Shown: piece after piece, positions 1 through 5,139 of the stretch | Position numbering within the stretch: position 1 is the first letter of the stretch | Layout: each line of letters starts with the position of its first letter | NCBI GenBank assembly: GCA_964572855.1 | Contig: CAZNGF010000084.1 | Coordinates: 1 to 8,114, forward strand | DNA: 8,114 nt | Direction of reading: 5' to 3' | Source of the DNA: CAZNGF01 sp964572855 | GTDB lineage: Bacteria; Bipolaricaulota; Bipolaricaulia; RBG-16-55-9; JAJCYT01 | Notes under the pieces: model-generated | What the model was told of the DNA's origin: nothing | The model's input: only the letters and a program-made list of their open reading frames with translations | Databases searched by the model: none | Made by a program: the position numbers and the translations under genes

Positions 1-16
1 CGGGCGTCCGGGCGGC

Positions 17-22
17 TACAAT
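17..22 (+). promoter_or_regulatory. Possible -10 element of the glutaredoxin-flavoprotein gene
   Basis: TACAAT matches five of six bases of the sigma-70 -10 consensus and lies in a locally AT-richer patch, 32 nt before the GTG start at 55. A start of transcription near 29 would leave a leader of about 25 nt that includes the GGAGG site at 43-47. The matching -35 box would fall at or before the left edge of the window, so it cannot be checked. This is a motif match only. Confidence 0.3.
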
Positions 23-54
23 TCGGCCACAACCCTCACCACGGAGGCAAGCTT

Positions 55-1233
55 GTGCAACCATTGACGTTCTATTCCGAGCAAGGCTGTTTGATGTGCC
101 GCGCGGCGGAGGGCACGCTGCGGCTCCTGCTGGGCGACGCCGCTTTCGAGCGCAGCGTGCGCGTGGTCAAGATGACCTTCGACCTCGAGCTGCAGGCCGC
201 GTTCAAACAAGCCACGGGCTCGGCCCAGATCCCGAAGCTCTACCGTGGGGATTTCCGGACCGGCGAGCCGCTGGCCAAAGGCTACGACGAGATCACGGCG
301 CTGATCGCCAGCGGGGAGATGCACCGCGCGTTCGGGCAAGCAGCCGAGCCCTACCCCGAGACCGAGGAAGCCGACGCGCTCGTCCTCGGCGCGGGGCCGG
401 GCGGACTGGCCGCCTACGAACGCCTGGTCGAACGGGGCTACACGCCGCTGATCGTGAGCGAGGGCGTGGGCGGCCGGCTGGTGGCGGCCCCGCGCCTGCC
501 GGATCGCGGAAACCGGAGCGGGCGAGCCCTCGTCCGCGCGCTGCTGGACGGCGCACCGGACGCCCGCGCCCGCCTGCGGCCCGGGGTCACGGTCGACTCG
601 CTCGCGCTGGAGGGGAGCCGCAAGACGCTGCGCGCCGGCGGGCGCACCTACGCCACCGACGGCCCGCTCGTGTTGGCGCTGGGCGTCTCACTCCAGCACT
701 TCGACGTCCAGACCGAGCTCGACTTCCTGGACCAGGGCTTGCACTACAGCGCGGCCTGGGTCGACGTCCGGGGCGCGCGCGTCGCCGTGAGCGCCCCGCG
801 CGGGCGGGCCGCGGACGCCTACGCCGACGGGCAGCGCCTCAGCCGCGCGGGCAACGACGTCACGCTGATCGCGGCCGATCTGAGCCAGCCGCAGCGCGCG
901 GCGCTGGAGGAGCTGTTTGCGGTCACGGTTCTGGAGGGGCGCGTGGACGAGGTATTGTCCGAGGGCGAGCCGCCGCGCGTGACGGGCGTGCGCAGCGGCG
1001 AGCGGACCGTGCCCGCGGACTGGTTCGTCTGGAGCGGCGCGTTTCGTTCGCGCGGCAAGGCGCTGTTCAAGGAGGCGTTCGGCACGGACTGGCTGCGGGT
1101 CGACCGCTGCGGCCGTGTGTTGAACGCTGCGGGACGCGTCGTCCCCGGCGTGTACGGCGTGGGGGATTCGATCGAAGATGCCCCCAAGACGCTGGAGGCC
1201 GCCTTGGACTCGGCAAGGCGATTGGGGATCTGA
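55..1233 (+). CDS. Glutaredoxin-like domain fused to thioredoxin-reductase-like FAD protein
   Basis: The protein has 392 residues. The GTG start is chosen because GGAGG (43-47) lies 7 nt upstream and the protein opens directly with a thioredoxin fold. Residues 1 to about 95 are glutaredoxin-like: redox motif CLMC (C12, C15) and a cis-proline candidate P60 in AQIPKLY. A Rossmann FAD motif GAGPGG follows at 112-117, and the C-terminal FAD motif GVYGVGD lies at 365-371, as in thioredoxin reductases. Where that family has its catalytic CATC, this protein reads HYSAAW (S232, W235), so both cysteines are gone. The second dinucleotide site (about 243-256) lacks the GxGxxA/G glycines, so NADPH binding is doubtful. 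The only other cysteine is C352. The fold assignment is secure. The function is inferred: a flavoprotein that may exchange electrons with its own CLMC site by a non-standard route, or a regulatory or degenerate reductase. The downstream neighbours are convergent, so it appears to be monocistronic in this window. Confidence 0.85.
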   Translation: MQPLTFYSEQGCLMCRAAEGTLRLLLGDAAFERSVRVVKMTFDLELQAAFKQATGSAQIPKLYRGDFRTGEPLAKGYDEITALIASGEMHRAFGQAAEPYPETEEADALVLGAGPGGLAAYERLVERGYTPLIVSEGVGGRLVAAPRLPDRGNRSGRALVRALLDGAPDARARLRPGVTVDSLALEGSRKTLRAGGRTYATDGPLVLALGVSLQHFDVQTELDFLDQGLHYSAAWVDVRGARVAVSAPRGRAADAYADGQRLSRAGNDVTLIAADLSQPQRAALEELFAVTVLEGRVDEVLSEGEPPRVTGVRSGERTVPADWFVWSGAFRSRGKALFKEAFGTDWLRVDRCGRVLNAAGRVVPGVYGVGDSIEDAPKTLEAALDSARRLGI

Positions 1234-1250
1234 ACCGTTCCCCCGTTTTG

Positions 1251-1278
1251 GTAGGGGCGCTTCGCCAAGCGCCCCTAC
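1251..1278. repeat. GTAG-type palindromic repeat, copy 1 (REP-like)
   Basis: This is a perfect palindrome with 12-nt arms GTAGGGGCGCTT and AAGCGCCCCTAC around the loop CGCC. It sits 17 nt after the stop of the flavoprotein gene and 9 nt from the stop of the convergent GIY-YIG gene. An exact copy in the other orientation lies at 2995-3022. The 5' GTAG followed by a GC-rich imperfect or perfect stem is the hallmark of REP elements handled by RAYT (TnpA-REP) enzymes. No RAYT gene is in the window. It could end transcription for both convergent genes, but neither side has a T-tract, so intrinsic termination is not supported. Confidence 0.85.
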
Positions 1279-1287
1279 CAGGTCGCA

Positions 1288-1704
1288 TCAGGCCCATGCA
1301 CACAACCGCATCCGTTCGAGCAGCGGGATCGGGTCCCGCTCGAAATAGTGCAGGTGCCCCGCGCAGCGACAATCGCTCGACCCGAATCCTCGCACGGTGT
1401 ACGCCGCCCGCGCCGCGAGCTCGCGACTGAGCGCGCATTCGAGCCGCCGTTTGGTCACCCGCACGCGCACGCCGGCCACCTCCGCGTGCGCCCGCAGGTA
1501 GTCGATGTGCCAGTGGGGCTTCCTTTGCTCGCGCAAGTGGCGCGCGACCCGAGGCGCAAGCCCGCCGAGCGCCGAGCCCACGTAGACGTGGAAGCCCCGC
1601 TCGAAGGCGACCTCTCCCAGCCTGCCCACCCGGAGCGTGCGCGCGCGTTCCAGGCGCAGCACGAGGGCGTAGACGCCGGGCTCAGACGAAGTACGAGGGC
1701 TCAT
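1288..1704 (-). CDS. GIY-YIG nuclease family protein (DUF123)
   Basis: The protein has 138 residues. The ATG at 1704 is used because GGGGA lies just upstream and the family similarity begins at once. The open frame runs further upstream but only through the cupin gene in another frame. Visible motifs are GVY at 10-12 and YVG at 41-43 (the GIY/YIG pair), RH at 55-56, HWHIDYL at 64-70, E89-C90 and the C-terminal FGSSDCRCAGHLHYF at 107-121. This set is typical of the DUF123 family, which is found alone or fused to endonuclease III in archaea and bacteria and is related to GIY-YIG endonucleases. Nuclease activity is expected from the fold, but the substrate is unknown. The start lies inside the 3' end of the cupin gene (23-nt overlap), so the two genes are probably translationally coupled. 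Length is normal for a stand-alone member. Confidence 0.85.
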   Translation of the reverse strand: MSPRTSSEPGVYALVLRLERARTLRVGRLGEVAFERGFHVYVGSALGGLAPRVARHLREQRKPHWHIDYLRAHAEVAGVRVRVTKRRLECALSRELAARAAYTVRGFGSSDCRCAGHLHYFERDPIPLLERMRLCAWA

Positions 1705-2305
1705 GAACGTCCCCGCGCCAGAGGTAGAGCCCCAACAGCGGCTCGGCAGCGGTGCGCGTGGCGTGCGACCATCCGGGCGGGTGGTGTACAAACGCCCCCG
1801 GCGGCCGCGAGCCCCAGGGCTCCTGGCCGCGCTGCCAGCGCGTGCGGCCGGCCAGCACCAGGTAGAGCTCCTCGGCCGGGTGGGCGTGGGGCGGGTACGC
1901 ACTGTGCGGCGCGAGCAGGACCAGCCCCAGGGCGAAGCGCTCGTGCGGCACCCAGCCGCGCGGCCCGATCAGCTCGGCGCAGGCGAACCGATCGGCGATC
2001 CCGCGCGACTCGGCCTGCGCATAGTGTTGCTGCCAGGCGAGCGCGTCGGCCAGCGGGACGAGCCGCTCCGCCAGGCGGGATTCGGGGCCGCGCCGCGCCA
2101 GCAGCAGCGCGCGCGGCAGGTGCTGACAGACGGGCAACGTGCGCGGCGTCGGGTCGAGCCGCCCGCGCTCCAGCCCGTGCAGTTCAACCCGCAGCGCCGC
2201 AAACAGCGCCGCCAGCGCCGGCTCGTTTCGGCGCCCGCGGCGCAGACGCCGCCCCAGTTCGGCCAGGAACCGTTCCAGGCGCTTCTCGAGTGAAGCCGTG
2301 GCCAT
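1682..2305 (-). CDS. Cupin of the DMSP lyase family (DddQ-like)
   Basis: The protein has 207 residues from the ATG at 2305. An ATG at 2314 is equally possible. The frame stays open to 2404, but that extension reads through a palindromic repeat and is rejected. An alpha-helical N-terminal part (1 to about 105) precedes a single cupin barrel. Cupin motif 1 is HAHPAEELYLVLAG (H140, H142, E146, Y148). Motif 2 has PPGAFVHHPPGWSH ending in H181, followed by EPLLGLYLWRGD. The HxxxExY plus distal His pattern matches the metal-binding set described for the dimethylsulfoniopropionate lyase DddQ, and the length fits. Those enzymes cleave DMSP to dimethyl sulfide and acrylate. Many relatives have no proven activity, and no acrylate or DMSP uptake genes are seen here, so the substrate is inferred with low certainty while the family is fairly sure. 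It overlaps the GIY-YIG gene downstream. Confidence 0.8.
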   Translation of the reverse strand: MATASLEKRLERFLAELGRRLRRGRRNEPALAALFAALRVELHGLERGRLDPTPRTLPVCQHLPRALLLARRGPESRLAERLVPLADALAWQQHYAQAESRGIADRFACAELIGPRGWVPHERFALGLVLLAPHSAYPPHAHPAEELYLVLAGRTRWQRGQEPWGSRPPGAFVHHPPGWSHATRTAAEPLLGLYLWRGDVHEPSYFV

Positions 2306-2372
2306 GCCCCCCATCGTGCGCCGCGCCGCGGGCGCCGCGCAACCTAGTAGACGACCACAGTGGTTCTTGGGT

Positions 2373-2396
2373 GTAGGGGCGCGCTTCATCGCGCCC
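2373..2396. repeat. GTAG-type palindromic repeat, copy 3 (imperfect)
   Basis: GTAG is followed by GGGCGCG, a loop CTTCAT and CGCGCCC, giving a 7-bp stem. The expected closing CTAC is replaced by GTGG. It begins with the same GTAGGGGCGC as the copies at 1251 and 2995 but has a different centre. It lies in the 200-nt spacer upstream of the cupin gene, about 70 nt from the cupin start, so it could fall in that gene's leader or promoter region. Confidence 0.6.
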
Positions 2397-2449
2397 GTGG
2401 GCACGCGCTTTGGCCGCCCGTGAAGTCTATCTGGTCACGAACCGGACGT

Positions 2450-2480
2450 GTAGGCCGGGTCCCATGAATGGGACCCCTAC
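2450..2480. repeat. GTAG-type palindromic repeat, copy 4 (different core)
   Basis: The element is bounded by GTAG at its 5' end and CTAC at its 3' end. The stem is GGGTCCCA and TGGGACCC around the loop TGAA (8 bp). Three bases (GCC) are unpaired between the GTAG and the left arm. It shares the boundary tetranucleotides but not the stem sequence with the other copies. It lies 26 nt past the stop of the deacylase gene, where it could stabilise the 3' end of that transcript. Confidence 0.65.
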
Positions 2481-2505
2481 GCAGTAAAGACAGCGTGGTC
2501 CTGGA

Positions 2506-2979
2506 CTAGGGCGTTCGCCGGCAAAAATCCGCCTCCACGGGCTGGGCCAGCCGCTCGAAGTCGAGGTAGTCCAGCTTGATGGCCTCGTGGTGCGTGCCGG
2601 CCTCGAACACGATTTGGTCGTCCTCGGCCAGCGTGCGGTCCACGTAGACCGGCAGGTGGTAGAGGTTGCCGAACGGCGGCATGGCGCCGGGCTCGCAGTC
2701 CGGGAAGTAGCCTTTGAACTCGTTTTCCGTCGCTAACTCGGCCCTTTCGGCAGCGACCACGCCGGCCAGCTTGTCCAGGTCGACCCGGAAGCTGGCCGGC
2801 AGCACGGCCATGACCAGCTGGCCATCGGCCTTGACCATGACGACCTTGGCCAGCTCCTTGCCCGGCACGTGCAGCGCGTGGGCGATCTCCTGCGCCGTGA
2901 ATTCCTCGTGGTGCTTGAGCACGTGGTAGCGGACGCGGTTCTCGTCCAGAAAGGTCTTCAGATTCCTCGCGATGCTCAT
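2506..2979 (-). CDS. YbaK/ProX-type aminoacyl-tRNA deacylase
   Basis: The protein has 157 residues. The ATG at 2979 is preferred over the GTG at 2988 because AGGAG (2990-2994) is 10 nt from the ATG but only 1 nt from the GTG. The single YbaK/aaRS-associated domain spans nearly the whole protein. The conserved lysine sits in AKVVMVKADG (K45), the loop GAMPPFG is at 98-104, and GTHHEAIKLD is at 128-137. Stand-alone proteins of this type hydrolyse mischarged tRNA, classically Ala-tRNA(Pro) (ProXp-ala/PrdX type), in the cytoplasm. The GxxPPFG loop sets it apart from the Cys-tRNA(Pro) deacylase YbaK, whose gene begins at 7997. Specificity is inferred from family, not proven. It lies 54 nt after porB on the same strand, with a palindrome in the gap, so read-through from the operon is possible. 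Confidence 0.88.
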   Translation of the reverse strand: MSIARNLKTFLDENRVRYHVLKHHEEFTAQEIAHALHVPGKELAKVVMVKADGQLVMAVLPASFRVDLDKLAGVVAAERAELATENEFKGYFPDCEPGAMPPFGNLYHLPVYVDRTLAEDDQIVFEAGTHHEAIKLDYLDFERLAQPVEADFCRRTP

Positions 2980-2989
2980 CGGGATCACG

Positions 2990-2994
2990 CTCCT
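2990..2994 (-). promoter_or_regulatory. Ribosome binding site of the deacylase gene, next to a palindrome
   Basis: On the minus strand this reads AGGAG, 10 nt from the ATG at 2979. It decides the start against the in-frame GTG at 2988. The site directly abuts the palindrome at 2995-3022, so a folded stem would end at the edge of the ribosome binding site. Confidence 0.6.
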
Positions 2995-3022
2995 GTAGGG
3001 GCGCTTGGCGAAGCGCCCCTAC
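2995..3022. repeat. GTAG-type palindromic repeat, copy 2 (inverted exact copy)
   Basis: The arms are identical to the repeat at 1251-1278 (GTAGGGGCGCTT and AAGCGCCCCTAC). The loop GGCG is the reverse complement of CGCC, so the 28 bases are an exact copy in the opposite orientation. Flanking bases do not match beyond the 28, which fits a discrete mobile unit rather than a larger duplication. It occupies half of the 54-nt gap between the porB stop and the deacylase start. There it could stabilise the 3' end of the por message or lower expression of the downstream gene. Confidence 0.85.
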
Positions 3023-3033
3023 GACAGCATACC

Positions 3034-3930
3034 TCAAGCCGGAACCGTCTCGCGAGCGCGTTGGACCAGCCTGTCCCAGCGGCGATCCACTTCCGCTTGG
3101 ATGCCCTCGTAGTCCGCGTCGGTCAAGAAGCGGAATCGTCCTTGCGATTCGAAGTAGTCGCGGACCGGTCGGCCGTCGGGCTCGAGGCTGAGCGCCACGC
3201 GCTCGCCGTCCTCGATCTCGAACAGCGGGAACACCTTCGAATGGACCGCGGCGCGCGCCACGGCGATCGACTCGCGCGATTCGAACTTCCAGCCCGGCGG
3301 GCACGGCGCCAGCAGGTGGATGAAGCGCGTCCCCTTCAGCGCTTTGGCTTTCTCCATCTTGCACACGAAGTCGTCCGGGAAGGCCACCGAGGCCGTGGCC
3401 ACGTACGGGATGCGGTGCGCGGCCAGGATGGACGTAATGTCCTTCTTGGGACGCGCCTTGACGTGGCCTTGCGGCGTGGTCGTGGTCCAGGCGCCCGTCG
3501 GCGTCGAGGAGCTGCGCTGGATGCCGGTGTTCATGTAGGCCTCGTTGTCGTAGCAGACGTAGATGAAGTCCTCGTTGCGCTCGGCCGCGCCGCTGAGCGC
3601 CTGCAGGCCGATGTCAAACGTCCCGCCGTCGCCGGCCCAGGCCAGCACCGTCACGTCGTGCTCGCCGCGCGCGTCGAGCGAGGCGCGCAGCCCCGAGGCC
3701 ACCGAGGCGGCCGTCTCGAAGGCGGTGTGGAACAACGGGACCTTGACGGCCGAGTAGGGAAACGGCCCGGCGATGATCGACCAGCAGCAGGCCGGCAGCA
3801 CGATCATGGTTCGCTCGCCCAGCGCCTTGAGCGCGAGCTTCATCCCCAGCCCGGCGCCGCACCCCGGGCAGGCCAGGTGTCCGGAGACCATGTAGTCCCG
3901 TTCGGGCAGTACGAAGTTCTTGGCGGTCAT
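3034..3930 (-). CDS. porB: 2-oxoacid:ferredoxin oxidoreductase beta subunit (ThDP-binding)
   Basis: The protein has 298 residues, and AGGAGG (3936-3941) sits 5 nt before the ATG. It is the ThDP-binding subunit. ACPGCGAG holds C21 and C24, C48/C49 lie in LPACCW, and C210 lies in LAPCPPGW; together they supply the four cysteines for the proximal [4Fe-4S] cluster. The Mg-ThDP motif runs from WAGDGG (98-103) to YDNEAYMNTG (127-136), followed by QRSSSTPTGAWTTTTP. The protein would cleave the 2-oxoacid on ThDP together with the alpha subunit and pass electrons through the cluster to the ferredoxin domain. Length and motifs are normal for PorB-type beta subunits, with no ferredoxin insert. Its gene is last in the por operon, and the porA stop codon overlaps its ribosome binding site (TAGGAGG). 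Confidence 0.92.
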   Translation of the reverse strand: MTAKNFVLPERDYMVSGHLACPGCGAGLGMKLALKALGERTMIVLPACCWSIIAGPFPYSAVKVPLFHTAFETAASVASGLRASLDARGEHDVTVLAWAGDGGTFDIGLQALSGAAERNEDFIYVCYDNEAYMNTGIQRSSSTPTGAWTTTTPQGHVKARPKKDITSILAAHRIPYVATASVAFPDDFVCKMEKAKALKGTRFIHLLAPCPPGWKFESRESIAVARAAVHSKVFPLFEIEDGERVALSLEPDGRPVRDYFESQGRFRFLTDADYEGIQAEVDRRWDRLVQRARETVPA

Positions 3931-3939
3931 GCTCGCCTC

Positions 3940-5139
3940 CTAAGCGGGGACCCGGTCGCGCGCTTGGCCGTTTTGCTGCAGCGCCTTGGCCTTGAGCTCG
4001 ATCCAGTAGGTGTCGTGGCGCGGCCGCTCGTGCGCCGATGTGATGTCCAGGATCTCGTGCAGCGTGGCCGGCGTGATGTCGCGCCCCCCCAGCCCGGCCA
4101 CGAAGCCGTAGGCCAGCGGCGCCTCGGGCCGGCCGTAGAGCGCGCTCTTGAGCTCGGTGAAGAAGATGCCCTGGTTGCCGAAGGAGAGGTTGCGGTCGAC
4201 CACGGCCACCTTCGAGGCGCCGCGGAGCGCCTCCCGCACGGCCTCGGTCGGGAAGGGACGGAACGTGCGCAGCTTGAGCAGGCCCACGCGCTCGCCCGCC
4301 GCGCGCCGCTCGGCGACCACCGCGCGCGCCGTGCTCGTGATGGTGGAGGCCGTCACCAGCACGGTGTCGGCGTCCTCGACGTCGACGCACTCGATCAGCC
4401 CGTAGGAGCGCCCGAAGCGTTCCCCGAACTCCTGGCCCACGCGGGGGATCACCTCCTTGGCCCGCTCGAAGTCGCGCTGGATCTGGTAGCGGAACTCGAA
4501 GTAGGCGTCCGGCGTCACCAGCGCGCCGAAGGCGTGCGGGTCGTTCACGTCTAAGCGGTGCGCGGGTTCGAACGGGGGCAGGAAAGCGTCCACGTCCTCG
4601 GCGTCGGGCACGTCGACGGGCTCGTAGGTGTGCGAGAGGAAGAAGGCGTCCAGCACGATCATCGAGGGCAGGCTCAGCGCCTCGGAGATCTTGAACGCCT
4701 GGATGGTGGTATCCAGCACCTCCTGGTTCGACTCGCAGTAGAACTGCAGCCAGCCCGTGTCGCGCTGGGCCAGCGAGTCGGTCTGTTCCGACCAAATGGA
4801 CCAGGCCGGCGCCAGCGCGCGGTTGACCTCGGCCATCACGATCGGCAGGCGCGCGCCCGCGGCCCAGTGCAGCAGCTCGTGCATGAGCGCCAACCCTTGC
4901 GAGGAGGTGGCCGTGAACGCACGCGCCCCGCCGGCCGCGGCCCCGATGCAGGCGGCCATGGCCGAGTGCTCGCTCTCCACCTTGATGAACTTGGCGTCCA
5001 GCTCGCCGCGGGCGCACAGCTCGCTCAGCTCCTCGACGATTTGGGTCTGCGGCGTGATCGGGTAGGCCGAGATCACCTGCACCCGTCCCAGCCGCGCGCC
5101 GTACGAAACCGCGTGGTTGCCCATGATGACTTTTTTCAT
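3940..5139 (-). CDS. porA: 2-oxoacid:ferredoxin oxidoreductase alpha subunit
   Basis: The protein has 399 residues. The ATG at 5139 overlaps the TGA of the upstream gene (ATGA), and the protein opens with the expected MKKVIMGNHAVSYGA. The open frame further upstream is only a shadow of the upstream gene. The pyrimidine-binding domain carries YPITPQT (26-32), VESEHSAM (54-61) and AFTATSSQGLALMHE (74-88). The substrate-side segment reads NRALAPAWSIWSEQTDSLAQRDTGW (about 106-130, in pieces NRALAP and SEQTDSLAQRDTGW). A transketolase-C-like domain occupies about 255-360. The subunit pairs with PorB to form the ThDP active site for CoA-dependent 2-oxoacid oxidation. The substrate is uncertain: pyruvate is the usual guess, but the IWSEQTDS stretch differs from textbook pyruvate enzymes. 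Neighbours and order (gamma, FAD-delta, alpha, beta) support a complete complex. Confidence 0.92.
   Translation of the reverse strand: MKKVIMGNHAVSYGARLGRVQVISAYPITPQTQIVEELSELCARGELDAKFIKVESEHSAMAACIGAAAGGARAFTATSSQGLALMHELLHWAAGARLPIVMAEVNRALAPAWSIWSEQTDSLAQRDTGWLQFYCESNQEVLDTTIQAFKISEALSLPSMIVLDAFFLSHTYEPVDVPDAEDVDAFLPPFEPAHRLDVNDPHAFGALVTPDAYFEFRYQIQRDFERAKEVIPRVGQEFGERFGRSYGLIECVDVEDADTVLVTASTITSTARAVVAERRAAGERVGLLKLRTFRPFPTEAVREALRGASKVAVVDRNLSFGNQGIFFTELKSALYGRPEAPLAYGFVAGLGGRDITPATLHEILDITSAHERPRHDTYWIELKAKALQQNGQARDRVPA

Noticed and set aside
1251..1278. Intrinsic terminator between the convergent genes
   Set aside because: The stem is perfect, but no T-tract follows on either strand, and the same 28 bases recur at 2995-3022, so a repeat is the better label. 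A role in termination is not excluded.
96..1430. A 444-codon plus-strand frame overlapping the first gene
   Set aside because: Arg, Ala, Gly and Pro rich, no domain, and it runs through the palindrome at 1251-1278. It is the +1 shadow of the glutaredoxin-flavoprotein gene.
2306..2404. N-terminal extension of the cupin to an ATG at 2404
   Set aside because: The extra 33 residues are encoded by a palindromic repeat and spacer, with no family similarity and no ribosome binding site at 2404.
1251..3022. CRISPR array
   Set aside because: There are only four repeats, unevenly spaced by hundreds of bases, in different orientations and with different cores. No cas genes are present.
2869..4554. A 561-codon plus-strand open frame opposite porB and porA
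   Set aside because: Low-complexity Arg, Gly, His and Val composition with no motif. The minus-strand porB and porA are unambiguous.
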